Source: Sipunculus nudus
Taxonomy: Eukaryota > Annelida > Sipuncula > Golfingiida > Sipunculidae
DNA: 64,000 nucleotides
Direction of reading: 5' to 3'
Assembly (NCBI GenBank): GCA_026874595.1
Contig: CM049306.1
Location: 30,495,519-30,559,518 of the forward strand
A program made the translations under genes and the position numbers. This document shows positions 37,976 to 51,353 of this stretch, in pieces. The notes below the pieces were generated by a model, which saw nothing but the letters and a program-made list of their open reading frames with translations, ran no database searches and had not been told where the DNA came from. Numbering within the stretch: the stretch's first letter is position 1; each line of letters begins with the position of its first letter.

Positions 37976-40900
37976 GTAAGCATGCGGTCTCAGCAAGGTG
38001 TCACAGACCTGGTGACCTCTGTCTTGAACCCCACCACGTCCTTGACCTCTAGATATAGATCTCTGTGTATTGTCAGGCTTATAGATCTTACTCCCTTTGA
38101 CATTAGTAATCAAAAGACTGTAGATGATTTTTGAGTTAAATAAAAATGGAGTGTTCTACTTTAATAAACAGATTCTCATGTCAGGCTGTAGTTAATGATT
38201 AAATGAGGGAAATGTTCACCAGAAAACACCTATGTGGTGATTACAGATATGAAGTTCTTGTTTCAATAAGATATTAGTGTATCATTCAATCCCAAATACA
38301 GCAGAGATATGCTGCTTGGGACATTCTCTGATACATAGGCAGTGGGATATCACAAAGAAGAAAATCCACAAATAAAAATGGACACTGATAAAGAACAGGA
38401 AGTATTACTAACCTAAATCTTACACGAGGCCAACCCAATCGATCAAAGCTGGATTTTTTCTGTTGTTTATTTATCTGAAGGCTGTGCATTTGAGTACACA
38501 CTTAGTGTCATTCAAGTGTTATATAATAACCCTTTGTGTCCTAATGCCTTTCCAGATCCTATTCATCTAATAATACTCTCAGCTATATTTCTGCATGTAC
38601 ACTTCAGTCATACACCATACTGTCAGTTCTTGAAATTCTGCGCAATGCTTCTTGCTTACAGCAAAATTTAAATATAAATTTTAAATATTCAATATCATAT
38701 CCATCCAATTAAAATTAATTTATGTGAAACGGGATTTTGTTTACATAGCTGCATAATATGAAAGAGAAACAAGACATGATGTCCAAAAACCATTTTAACC
38801 TAATTAATTATAAGTAATTTTTGTGGTCCTCCCTTTGGCTACTTTACAACAGTTGCTTTCACAGCAGTAATATCATCAGTATTATGCTTAGCTATTAGAC
38901 AACTGGGTTGTAAATTCACTTAGTTTACACCATAGCAGGTAAGAGAATGAAGACCATGAATCATTCAGTTGGTAAAAGCTAATTAATAATAATTAATACT
39001 AGATGGGTGTTTCCTCTTGTTACTTTGACCACTGGGAAAACAGTGACAAGTTCCTGAGCTTTACAAGTTTGAGGCTCAGACTTGCCTGGCATGCTCAGTC
39101 ATGTTTGTATTATGATGAGTGGTCAACCAGGGTTATGTAATCATTAATCAACATGAGTAAACATAATACACCACCCTCAATAAGCCTATAAGGCCAGGGC
39201 CAGAAACTAATTAGTATAGTACACAACCAGCCAGCAGTTCAGTAAGACAAGTTCAGTTACACTGAGAGCACAGAGGTCACAGCTACTTGAGATGTTCATC
39301 ATTCGCAGTCCATGGAATTTTTTCAGGTTTCTCAAGGTACATTTATTTAATTTTTAAGTTTGTCTGTGATAAGAAAATAGGATATTATTGTATATCTGGT
39401 CATTGTTATAAGGGACAGGTAGTTATTAATGAAAGTATGATTCTCACAACAGAACATTTATTCAGTATTCATATGGCAGTGCTGGGCCATTATGTGGTGT
39501 TATTGTATGTAAGTATGGTCATTGCTATCAGGTACAGGTCATTGACATTTAAGTAAGCACTCACCATAGATATATCATGGAAGCACATGTGTTGTATACC
39601 ATTAATCATGTCAGAATGGTTTAACTGACAGTTTCCTCATTATCTTTATCAGGTAACAAATTTACCTGGCACAGTATCAGTTTAATGACATACAGATACA
39701 TTAAATATAATGCAATAGTGATGGATATGGTGGTAATATTGTTGAATGTGTGAAACAGAAGGACAGACATAATTATCAAAAGTTTATCCAATATTAATAC
39801 CATCTTCAGCTGTCATCATAATAATGACTCACAGCCAGCGAATTTTTAATCTTTCTACCATGGAAAGCTTAGTAATAAAGAATTTGATAGTCTGTCAGTG
39901 TATTTTAAGACAAGTGACAGCATTAGAAACAATTACCTCCATTGTTAATGTTATAATGATTCATAATAATAGTAATGAAATGGTAATAGTAATTTAACTC
40001 AAAATGACCCTTGTCAAAATGAGTCATAAAGCAATATCAAAGCTAGTCTTGTCCATCATAAAAACTCAACCACAAGCTAATATATCTTATCTGAGCTGCT
40101 TTATTTGTTTATCATTATTATACTTAATAATTCAGAAACTTTCAAATTTTCTGTGGTATTTGTAATATTTAATTTATTTGTCCAAACCTGGATTATAATG
40201 TAGATTTATCTTAGACAAATGGCCAATATCTCAGAATATTCTCCCATTAGTACCATTGTGATCATCCATCTACCAATACTTTTATTGCCCAGTACCGGTA
40301 TTTGGATTTGTACTGTCAGTGATTGCACACATTAGTGAAATTAATTCCTTTGCATTTACTTGAGTTTCCTGGTAAACATTGCCCCATAACCACAAAAAAA
40401 TTATTTTGTGCAGTTAATATTGGTACATGGTGATCAATTTATCATGATGCTCACTTCTCTACACTGATTAATAAAAATCCTGGTAGAGCTGTTCAACATT
40501 GATTTCCCAGAGAAAAATCCCTTTCTTTAGTTACCTGTTACAAATGGCTAATGTCCTTTCTTTTGTGCAGACTGGATCGTATACTATAATCCAGCTTGTT
40601 GTTGTGTATAAATATTTAATTTATGCTCTTCCAGTAAATGCAAGCCTTTATTTCAAACCATGAAAGAGAGGCAACATGACACAGCCCCTAAAACTACTCT
40701 GATGGGGTAAGGTCAGCTGGGCTCTGACTCACAGCCTGTAAAGCACAGTCTTATCACCAGCACTGTCCAGCTCAACATCCTTATCTCAAGACACAGCGTC
40801 CTCCTGGACTCTTTGAAAACATTTGAGCCAAGTACTTTGTTCAGGTCAAAGGTCAATTTAGGTCAGGTCTGCTTCCAGCACAGCTCTGTTTACAAAGCAA

Positions 40901-43900
40901 AGATGCTGGAGAATTTAGAACATGTTTGTTTATCTATTAGGTCCTTTCTTGTTCTCCAGAAAGGAAATGGACTAAATTGATATTATGACTGGTCTCATGA
41001 CATTGTGTTTAAAAAGTTGTTTTCCCTATGACCTGGCTACGGACTGATGAATTGTAGTGTTTCATGTGTAAAATAAACATGTTCCCAAATTGTATTGCAC
41101 ATTTGTACTCATTGTCTTTTCTTTTTCACCTCAGAACATTTTGAGAAGGACATGCTCCCTGACAACAGGTTAAGACTCCCTATAATTAATGTTATCATGC
41201 AATATTTTACTGAGCATGCTAAAGTGATGCAGCTCTGATCCCTTGTGACAGAGAGATGTCTTATAATTTAGTGGTAATGTCTTTAATGTATGCTTCCTCT
41301 TTCCTTATTTGATATTGAGGTCAGATATGTGACATAGACAACTTTCACTGTCACCTTTGCATACTAATAAGCCCTGTCTGCATGGTTCTTATGTCAGACA
41401 GTTCTCTTTGATCTGTCAATGTATGCAGACTCATATTTAGTTGTAGAATCAGACAAACTTTTATGTAGTTTGTGCATATTCATTCATAAGCTTAACTGTA
41501 TAATGTTAATCCAAACGTTCATATCAAACCTGTTACCTTGAAAATAAAAGGTAATCACTATGTACTGAGATGGTATTACCTGTGATCACTGTTTTTCATT
41601 AATATTTACTCAGTATAAAACAACATGGATATAGTGCTTGAACTAGTTGTCTGCCTTGCTATTTACACAGGCGCTGTGCTGTGATTATAGGGATAAACCA
41701 GGACCATTTGCTTCCTAGCCCTGTTGACCCTATCAGTAGAAGGGGTGCTCCAGACTGATAGCCAAAATAAGGGTCATTCAGTGTGTTTAGTAACGGGGAT
41801 ATGCCCTATTTTCCCTCTGCATGTGACTGCCATATGTGTTAATCACAGGGTACACATACATCAAAACGTCAGGTTATACATAACAACTTGTAAAACAAAA
41901 AAACGTTTATTATCGGCTCCATTATTTCACCAAGTTGGTTCATGAACAGTCATACCCATATGCATTTATTCAAAGACTCCCTACGGATCTTGAAAATACT
42001 AGCAAGAGTTCATTTCAAAGAATAAATTCTGTAATTAACTGTTCAATTTACATTCTTAACTTTTTAAAGGGAATTGGTATTTCTGCTTCTTTTGTTTCAG
42101 TAATTCAGGGTTTGAAGTAAAATAAGAATAGTAAATACCAATCATTGTTTAAAAACAAGGCTTGATTGACATTATGGCTTGATAAATAGATCCTGTACTA
42201 CAGTAGCCATACACTGTGGCACATGAGAAAAAATGTTGAATTAGCTGTAAAATATAGGAATAAAATGTCAGTGAAAAAGTTCAACTTGCTGACACCAGCA
42301 TTCATCAGGTGACTGTTTTTGCTGGTTTATATTACCATGAAGACTGTGCTATAAACAAATCATGAACATAAAAAAAAGCTATCGTAAAACATAAAACTAT
42401 TAGGACCTGCATAGTTTCTTTCTTATGACAGCAAGTGCTGCCGAGTTGGCAGACTTTTTTTGCTACAACAGACAGAATGAAAGTATCATCTGCAAGTAGT
42501 GGTATCAATAAATCTTGGCTGGCACTAACTTGGTCAGCTGAATCATGGAAATCTGTTTATTATTTTTTTCTCTTTTGCTCTTATGCAACAAATACACAAA
42601 CACAAATGCATATCCCTCAACTCCTGAAGGAAGCACTTAAATATTTAGTGTATTCTACTGGAAATGCCATTAATAAATCTGTAGGCCTTCTGCTTCTGAG
42701 TACATGATTCCTAACTACCATGAGTAATGATCAGTAATATGTGAAGTCAAACTCCCATAGTGAGAAAGTGACACAGACTGATGGCCCATTCTAACCAGTG
42801 CTGGAAAGCTATGGCAACAGGCAGATGTAATCAATGTAGCAGCCATCATCAGTACTCTCCCATCCATCACCTGGCTGTCTGATTGATTCTACAGAGTGGC
42901 TTAGACTGTCCAGATTACCTGACCAAACAGTCTCTGTGGGCTGGCTACACCTGCTGGGCTGCCAGCAGTAAGGACATACAGCACTGCTGGACCCTGGTAG
43001 CATGTTACCTGAATATACATGTTTCAGGTAGATATCTGTCATATTCCATGCATTTCCATTTGTGCAAGGTCAAGCACATTCTGATGAATTACCTGTTACT
43101 GATGTATTATGTTTTGATTATTCTGGAGGCACATTACCTTAGGCATATATTTTACATAACCAAATCTGTATTGCATGCGTATGGTTTTCAGATTTATTCA
43201 GCACTTGTGACATCCAAGCTAAACACTAGCTCATGAATAAATTTCTTCACCATGATGTCACACCTGAAATTGAAAAATCACTTTAAATCATGATTGATAT
43301 ATGATCATGTTGCAGTCCACAAAATGAAATAGTAGTATCTGGGGTTTTTTTTTCAGATGAAGTTATGTCCAGAGTAGTATGATTCACCATTTATTATTTA
43401 TTATGGAATGGTTGCTTGCTGCTTAGTTACATATTATTAATTATTTTGTTCCCTTGTATTTGGCTGATAATAAAGCAAGTTGGTTGGAGCTGAATTAAAG
43501 AAAACAAATTAAATAATAATATTGCAGTAGTTAGCATCACTATCACAGTGTGAAAGCTAAAAATATGAAGTAAATAATCATGAGACCTACCGTTAACAGT
43601 TCTCAGTGAAGTGAACCTTGGGGTACATCATGATTTTAAATACCACCACCTGAGGAGCTGTGCAGGTTAATGGTAAATAATGGCAAGTAAAAATTGGAAA
43701 GTAAAAAGGGAAAGTGTGATGCAATAGGAGTGGTAAATCTGAACTATGTTTGCTCTCATTTAGTACTGGTAATTAAGCTTCATTTCATATTAATCTAATG
43801 ACTTATATATTGCTGGTTATAAAAAATGTCTAGTATGACTGTAATGTGAACAGAGCTGTTCAGAATTCCATTTTTGCCCCTGGCAAATTGAGATTAATGC

Positions 43901-44534
43901 AGATTTTATTTATAAAGTGTAAACTAGTGGTCCTGCCAACTTTTGAATTTGTATATCATTATGTATAAAACAAACACCAGAAGAAGGTACATTCATTTTA
44001 GCTGAAAGACATTTGATGGTTACAAATGGATTGGACAGTAGATAATGGCATAATCCATAAAATGAACAGGTTTATGATATGTAGAGCCAGCTTTATGGAT
44101 ACAAACCTATACATTACATTTTATGCAGGGAATATTTGTATTTGTGCCACATACAAAACCAGGATCTACCTGTGATCATTGTATACCTGCTTATTCAATA
44201 TGCATCGTTAATCCTTCCTTATCAGTCGACTGGTTACTCGGGGCACTTGAGTAAGCAGGTATACTTCGCTTATAAATAACTGCAGACCAAAGTCCTCTCA
44301 ACAAGATACACTTGTGCAAGTTCATTATTAACTGTAGGAGAGGGTGTCTTGTCTAACCATGCAGTTAAATAGGAGTCCCAATGGGAGTAAGAGCAGAACT
44401 CAGTCTAAAACTGCTGCAGTTAAGTTGTAATTATATATGGGTGAGTAAATCATATTAAATGATCTATTATTGGTTAAATCTTTCCATCAGTGGATATAAT
44501 CATTCTTTGCCTTTTGATGGTAATTTTTCATGGA

Positions 44535-44605
44535 TCATGTGACTCTTATAAGATCATGTGACTTCATAAGTGAAGGGTCATGTGACTTGATAAAGGTCAT
44601 GTTAC
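44535..44605. promoter_or_regulatory. Cluster of four TCATGTGAC-type E-boxes
   Basis: TCATGTGAC at 44535, 44554 and 44578, and TCATGTTAC at 44597, spaced 19-24 bp. Two lie in GATCATGTGAC and two in GGTCATGT. GTCATGTGAC is the M-box/CLEAR-like site bound by MITF/TFEB-family bHLH-Zip proteins. It sits in the RASSF intron, 2.4 kb before the common exon. It may be an enhancer or only a decayed short tandem repeat. Confidence 0.3.
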
Positions 44606-46984
44606 AAAATTTTTTACCAATAGCTAAAAAACAAGAACCCCTAAACTGATCAAAGCATTTGATGAGTTGAAAATAAGTGTTATTTGTTCTGTTGTGTTGA
44701 ATATTTAGACAATTTATTGTGTTTATGTTTGGGGAGTAAGGCAGATGAGTACATTCACATGATGATTTAAATACAATTTAGATTTATATGTGAAGGCTTT
44801 ATATCATAACCACAGTTAGATAGAACATTATAAAACATTAAAAAAATCAGCTTTAGCATACTTCCTGATTACATAACTGATACATCATGTGGATTAATTA
44901 CTAAAAAGATAATCACATCAGTCTATTGTGATTTGATACATGTGGCAACAAAACATTCCTACCTGGAGTTGTACATTTTTATTTACACACCATGGTGTTA
45001 ATATTCAGGGCTGACAGCAGAGCTCAGTTAACTAATTGCTATAGAGCTACTAGTCAGGGGCTTGAATTGGACAGTGATATAGAGGACAGTGACTCACTAG
45101 CAGTCTGAGTTGTGAAGGATTACTTTTGATGAATTAAATATGCAGCTCTCATGGCTGGCCTGGGACTACCATAGTGGTCCTTTTGATTAGTGGACAGCTG
45201 TAATAACCCAAGTCATGCCAGCACTTATGGCAGACTGTTCAGCATAGCATGCAGTCTGTAGCTGTTGTTAATAAAGCTGATTATTCAGTCTAATGTTATT
45301 ATACTGAAATCTAGCAGCAGGGTAGAAAACATGGCATGTGTTATGTTTTGAGAATATGCATGTCTAGTTTTTGTCCTTCTAATTTATAGCTGTTTTTCCA
45401 TGAACTTAATTTAATGACTAACTTGACATTGGTTGTACATGTAACTATCTGTAAATTCCAAGTCTCCTGTATTTAGTAATAGTGTTAACCCTTCTAGATT
45501 AGTACTGAGTTAGAAAGCCAAGGCTTTGATGAAAACCCATTAGTAACAGCCATGTATGTGTTAAATTCCTATAAATAATGTTATAAATTATATCAGCTCC
45601 ATGCACAAAAAACTTGAATTCAGATGGCTTCATGATAATATGTAAAGTGGTAAGAACCTCTGTTAGCTTATAGAACATTTACATTTATATATATGGTTGA
45701 AAACCCATGTGGCATGTGTTAATATGCATTTAATCAGTTTGATTGACATAATTTCCCAGTAGTACAGAAAGTGAACAAATCAAGTGTGCACTCTTCCCCA
45801 AATCTGCACTGGACTTACATCATTTTGCCAAAATTTCCGTAGCTCATGTAGACCCCAAGTGTGAAGACTTGGTGGTTATCAAATCTCCATCTTTATTCTG
45901 TGAGCAGTGCTATGAGCAGACCTTGGTCTACAGATAAAGAGAATCTTGTGTCTGTGGCTTCAGCACAGGCTTGTCCTGGTCTGCTTGTTTATGGGCTTCC
46001 CTGAATTACTTCCTGGAATGATCACCCTCCAGGGGTCATAACCCTGGATCCTTGTGCAGAGACAAATTCATCAGTGGGAGAACAGGAGAATTTCACATAA
46101 AACTTACCATGTTTCTCAGTGCTCTTTACAATTTCTTTGTCCTTGCCTTTCAGTGGTAGAAATTTTTATACAGAATATATATTCATGTATAATCTGCATA
46201 AATATAATTTATCAAACACATTATTATCATTGGTTGATATTGGTATAAAACATAAAACCCTGTGAACCAGGGTTCTGTCTAAAATTTCTGTTGTATGAAA
46301 TGCAGAAACTATTTGAATCAAACATATCTGTCATGTGTTGAGTTTGAGACAATCCACTTTTTGGGGCAGTTAAAATACACAACTTTGCTGCTCGATACAT
46401 ATCACAATACTTAACGCACAATATGATACACATTTTATACATAATCATTTAGATCCCAAGCTGAAGTGTCCTTTGGAAAGAAATGTAAAAATGCTTCCTA
46501 TCATAATTGTTGCTTCCAAACCATAAATAAAATTTATTTAAAATGAGCAGCCAATCAGATGCCATTCAGCTCATTTCTTAACAGTGACATTCCACCCTTA
46601 ATGCCTTATATGGTACTGAGAGACTATTATAAATTCTGGATGTTGCTTCCTATCAGATGATCAAATATTACAATGTATCAATACAGGTGATGATACCAAT
46701 ACAATGTTTGGCTTCGAATCAAAATATATCAGTGCACTAGTGAATTCTTACAGCCTTAACTCTGTTAGTATAATATATATTATATATTATTTTGGTTTTT
46801 TTTTATTTTTATAAATATAAAAATTGTTTATTATAATTGTAGTATAATACTTTGATATTTTAAATATATTGTCTATATTATACCTGAGGGGAGACTGAAA
46901 ACTGATGCATTTACATGGGATGATATATTAGCTGATTACTTTATTAGGTTACCATGGTAACAGTTTGTACTGGTTTGCTTGTAG

Positions 46985-47125
46985 GATGATGCTGATTCAG
47001 GATACAACAGTGGTCGGCTTTCCTCGACACAGCCACCGCCAGGGGAGAGGACGCTCACCCGCGAAGATCTCAGGAAGCAGATCGATGCTTTCAACACAAA
47101 CCAGCATGGCCTTCTCATGACCCTG
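46985..47125 (+). CDS. RASSF: RASSF common exon: SGYNSG linker before the RA domain
   Basis: Follows TTGCTTGTAG and ends CTG|GTAGGT; 47 codons, phase 0 at both ends. Starts DDADSGYNSGRLSST, resembling the SSGYCS motif at the start of RAPL and in RASSF1C. Then ERTLTREDLRKQIDAFN aligns with the helix before the RA domain of RASSF1 (the segment that includes its ATM-site region) and of NORE1 (LQEIKQKIDSYN). It is the acceptor for each of the alternative 5' exons (15198, 15389 and 37975), all phase 0, so the long and short isoforms share everything from here on. Confidence 0.92.
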
Positions 47126-47600
47126 GTAGGTAAAAGCTGGTTAGTCCTAAGCTGTTTATACTGGAAGGCCGTTTATACTGTACATGCAAATGTATAATCA
47201 AAAGCATGCACATCTCTTCTCTATAATGACCGCCATCATTTCCTGCAGGCTTCAGTTGTCAGTCATTGAGTTTTTGAAATTCATGCTTGAATGTGGAAGT
47301 GTTACACCCAGATCTTTCTCAACTAGTGGGAGACTTAACCAACACAATTAATGGCTGGTCATGTGACAAGTTTCTTTTTCAATGGCAAGGCTATGTAAAA
47401 GATTAGGAAATAATTTAATTTCCTCATTGAGATTTTTATCACAGTTTTCCACATAGCATGTAGTACCACTCTGACATCGAAGCAGACTCCTAAGTCACAG
47501 GGGTAAAAGTGCTGATGGTATCATAGTCCATGAAAGCGCTATAACCTGATTATTATCCTCAGTAATGGTTTTTATCATTTTCTTATTTATTTTTTTGCAG

Positions 47601-47806
47601 CACGAAAATGATGTCACATTCCAGGGCTTCATCAGAGTACACATGAACCTGATTCGTCCGATCAGCATGTCCATATCCACGCGGCCGCCTTCCATCTACG
47701 AGGTCCTCACGCATGAGGACCAGGACACGTTAAATGATGACACGGGCACCCAAACAACCTCCTTCTATCTGCCCAAGGACACCACCAAGGTCATCCATAT
47801 CAAGAG
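47601..47806 (+). CDS. RASSF: RASSF exon: start of the RA domain
   Basis: Follows TTTTTTTGCAG and ends AAGAG|GTCAGT; phase 0 in, 2 out. Encodes FQGFIRVHMNLIRPISM, matching YTGFIKVQLKLVRPVSV of RASSF1, and then TSFYLPKDTTKVIHIK, matching the highly conserved TSFYLPKDAVKHLHV. These are the first strands of the Ras-association ubiquitin-like fold, which binds Ras/Rap GTPases in NORE1/RAPL and RASSF1. A 15-25 residue acidic insert (HEDQDTLNDD) sits between them where vertebrate proteins vary. Residues about 89-157 of the 288-residue isoform. Confidence 0.96.
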
Positions 47807-48365
47807 GTCAGTAGCTCCAGTATGAAGGCGCACAGTTAAAAAGTACCTCATTTTCTTATTTTTATGAAAAGAATGTATCCCAAGATTCGGATGGGAAGTT
47901 TTTTGCATGTTGAGTAGCTTCCATATATTTGCAAGGCCACTTGAAGTCATGTGACTGCCTTTAATTTTGTTGCACTAAATATGTACCTTCATTTAATTTA
48001 TGCAGTTATAGGATCACTGATGATGATTTATAGTGTCTTAAACCCTTTTAGATATAAAAAGTGACAAATGTTTGTAAAATTGTAACCCTTTGTTATTAAG
48101 TTTAAGATAATAAAATCATAGGTCCTTGTCAACATATGCCCAATTTGGTCAGCAAGAAACACTGGTGAAAACATAACCCCCGTGGCTGAGGATATTGAAT
48201 AAACTTGATATGATGGATATAGTAGTTAACGCTTATCAAAATACTTACTAACCCTCTGTAGCAAAGTTCATGATGGTGAAGTCCCAAAAAACTCATGAAT
48301 GTTTTAGTTTTGGTGTATCAGTGTATACAAAACCACACTTATTGAGTCTTTTTTAAATGTTTCAG

Positions 48366-48466
48366 TGAAACAACAACTCAGGAACTGATCCGGGCCTTGT
48401 TACAGAAGTTTAAGATCACAGATAATCCTCGAAAGTTTGCCTTGTATGAAAAAGCTGTGAAAGATG
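48366..48466 (+). CDS. RASSF: RASSF exon: middle of the RA domain
   Basis: Follows TGTTTCAG and ends GATG|GTAAGT; phase 2 in, 1 out (101 nt). Completes the Ser codon after HIK and reads ETTTQELIRALLQKF, the RA-domain helix (REVIEALLRKF in RASSF1), and then NPRKFALYEKAVKDG, matching DPRKFALFERAERHG. Intron positions coincide with those of vertebrate RASSF1/5. Confidence 0.96.
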
Positions 48467-49564
48467 GTAAGTGGTTTTTTAGAAAATAAATTATGAGTTC
48501 TTATGACTATTTATCAAGCTGCTTGAAGGAATTCTAGTCCAAAATAATGCAAGATTCACCGATTAATACTCAAGAAGATCAGTTTAAAATTTTGATCATT
48601 TCCTTTGTATTGAAGTGCTTTTGCCTATTTAGCAAAAAAATTTTATTTTTATGCTTTTCCCAGATCAAAAGACATTTTTATCGAAACATGCTAAAAAGGT
48701 AAAAAAAATAAAATATTGCCCGCCCACACTGCTTTATAAAAAAAGTGCCTTAATATTTTATTTTTTAAACTGACTTGACAAGCATACTTGTGTGTAAAGG
48801 CAGTTTTAAACCGGATGCGTCTGAATGATTTTATGTTGGAATGGAAGTTTACTGTAAAAACAAAAAAATAAAACCCTTTGTGTCATATTGGTGCATACAA
48901 ATCTAATCCAAACAATCATATCCAAACAAAAGAAAAAATAGAAAATGTTTTTGTCATTCACATCAGATAAGAATAGCTTCTTTCTGCCTTCAACACAGAA
49001 GAGCTTGAACTTGCACTACAACTGGTTTATTTGTAGATCACCTATACATGGTATATAATCTTTCATAACAATGCATCAGGTATGTAAGACATGGCTTTTC
49101 CTTGATCACTGTTTGCGGAAAAATATGCTTACATAAAATATAACAAACAAAATTTCAATCAGATTTATTTGATCTGAATAAGTTTTTATTACTTTTTCAC
49201 TGGCTCCAAATCTGTCACCTCTGCATGTACCTAGCTATAACCTGGTACCTAAGCTAAGTGACCCAAATATTTTCAAACACCTTGATGCGTATATATTTTT
49301 TAAACATAAATTTTTACACAATTTACATTATTAAGAATATAAAATGGAACAAAAATCAAGATTTTTTAGCTGATTTTAATCATAACTTTTATTCAGTGAT
49401 TAAAATCATGTCATTTAAATCAGCTATTGCTGCCTCAAGCTAGTCACCATTATATTTGCAAGGCATGATATAAATAAATTATTTTCAAGAGATTTCTGTG
49501 TGTGGACTTGAAAATACAGTACAATCAGAGAGATAACTTTAAATGAATGAGGAGAACATATAAG

Positions 49565-49792
49565 TTAAGAAAATAGAAGCAAGTAGGCCTTTGCCATTTT
49601 TCTGTATTGTTCATTAAACCTGTATGGTAGTGCATCCAATATATTGCTCATATAGTTGTCAAATACAAATTTCCAGTCTGATGTGAATGATAATTTAAGA
49701 TGCAACCGAATTTTGGTCAAATCCACAGAAATATTTGTTCGTGTCATATTCGTTCGCACGCATCGGCAGTGCCTTTTCCCTGCTGCTGTTAC
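49565..49792 (-). CDS. Unrecognised possible exon on the reverse strand (75 codons)
   Basis: On the reverse strand a good acceptor (TGTCTTATTGCAG) is followed by an open frame of 75 codons ending in TAA. It has amino-acid composition like a real protein (WKFVFDNYMSNILDALPYRF) and an unusually CpG-rich start. I do not recognise the family, and no partner exon was found. It lies in the RASSF intron between 48466 and 50847. Alternatives are a relic of a transposon protein or a chance frame. Confidence 0.2.
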   Translation of the reverse strand, partial: VTAAGKRHCRCVRTNMTRTNISVDLTKIRLHLKLSFTSDWKFVFDNYMSNILDALPYRFNEQYRKMAKAYLLLFS

Positions 49793-50186
49793 CTGCAATA
49801 AGACACAAACTGCTAGATTATATAAGGACCAGTTGGTGCATTTCCTAAAGTGGTTCACTCCCGCTGTCAGCTTACACTATTTCCCCTGGGGCAGGCAGAT
49901 ACAATTAATGCATCCTCGTACAACACAATGTAACACCAGGGACAGAAACTGAAGCAGGCATGTTGCAAATATGGGGACAGTTGTTACAAGTTTTGTCAGC
50001 CATCTTTGGATATTGGATTCACAGGCTCTGTATGGGCAACAATGGGGAACATTTATGGAAATAATTCTTGGAGTTAACACAGCCCTGAGGTCATTCTGTA
50101 TTGTGACTTCATTTAAATGCCATGTTAAACTAGCCTGTCCCAAGCCAAAAAAAAATAATCAGAGATGCCAGCAATCAGAGCCCCCT

Positions 50187-50201
50187 CCCCCCCCCCCCCC
50201 C
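50187..50201. repeat. Poly-C tract with flanking CCAAT-bearing duplication
   Basis: About 15 C with one T near each end. Right after it TACAGGCCAGCCAATCAG occurs twice (50210-50227 and 50237-50254), 27 bp apart, each with a CCAAT box. Probably a small local duplication. Confidence 0.7.
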
Positions 50202-50846
50202 TCCCCTTGTACAGGCCAGCCAATCAGTCCCCCTTATACAGGCCAGCCAATCAGAGCCTCCCTGTCACAGGTTGTTTGGGAATCTACCGTTGCAATTGCA
50301 TTTCTGGGCAGAGCTCACCGCCAGGACTCTTGGCAGGCTTTCACATGAAATAAGAAATACTGGATGTATATACTGATAGAGACAATCATGAAACAACAGA
50401 TGAAATAGATGTTGGCTTGTGGTGGTATAAAGTGATTGTTAGCTCTTCTAATGCCCTTCAGGTCTGGTACAGACTCCTACATGAAGGTCTCAAATAAAGC
50501 ACTTATATGCCATATGATAATATGCTGATTTACAAAATGAAGAGGCATATTTTGTGGCTCCCCTGTTGGTAGTTGTCTGCACTCAAGGGTACTTTTCAGT
50601 CATGCTGCTCCTGTCAATTTATCAGAGTGTAGCAAATGTAACTGTACTGACAGTTAGTGAAGGGGGTATATAATAGCTACATGCCTAGCCCTCTTCAGCA
50701 ATAACAGCAGTTTTACATATTTTAATAAAGTTACTCTCCATGAGTGACACAGGGTATCCACATGTTAAAATAGTCTAAAATGAATTTTAAAAATGGGATA
50801 ATAGAGATTACTTAGAGACCTAAAAATTGACTTTGTTCATCAACAG

Positions 50847-50965
50847 GCAAGATGAGGAAGTTGGGTGATGCAGAAAGGCCGTTGCCGCTGTGCCTTACCT
50901 GGACAGCAGAGGGTTTGAACCAGCACCGCTTTGTACTCCAGGAGAACGATACGATGGAGATACAG
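50847..50965 (+). CDS. RASSF: RASSF exon: end of the RA domain
   Basis: Follows TTCATCAACAG and ends ATACAG|GTGAGC; phase 1 in, 0 out (119 nt). Reads ERPLPLCLTWTAEGLNQHRF, then VLQENDTMEIQ, matching QPLRLRLLAGPSDKALSF and VLKENDSGEVN of RASSF1. It completes the RA fold and leads directly into the SARAH exon. Confidence 0.96.
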
Positions 50966-51353
50966 GTGAGCTGTACATAAGTCATTAAAGACAAATCAGT
51001 GACATAACATTATAAAGCTCATACGGGTCAACATCTGCTGAACAAGTGAGATGTCCAGACTGTTAAGTCATGTTGGCAATTACATTCAGAGTGTGAGCAT
51101 GAGGTTTTAATAAATATGTCAATGAATCGATTAAATTTATTCAGTATTCAAGGTTTACTAAGTACTACCCATACACTTTTACAAAAAAAAAGAAATAATA
51201 ATATTATTAAGTATTTTATACCAGTCAAGTGGATGAAAAACTTTTTAGAGCATCTGTATCTGTTTACCAATATATTTTGCACACATCTTCTAAAAAAGGA
51301 TATTGTGATTGTTATAATTATAACAGTGTTAAATTTGGTCTTGTTTCTTTCAG

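Larger units (their letters stand above)
15390..46984 (+). other. RASSF: 31.6-kb RASSF intron carrying an alternative first exon and many repeats
   Basis: Lies between the C1 exon and the common exon at 46985. It contains the repeats listed separately and the alternative first exon at 37853. No other gene is recognised on either strand. Stretches without any named feature (15390-17177, 19359-25750, 25800-29936, 31901-34597, 34688-37852, 37976-44534 and 44606-46984) are AT-rich sequence in which I see only short chance open frames and simple runs. Confidence 0.75.

Noticed and set aside
49971-50348. 125-codon open frame with a Pro run
   Set aside because: It spans the poly-C tract and a small duplication; no family resemblance and no splice context.
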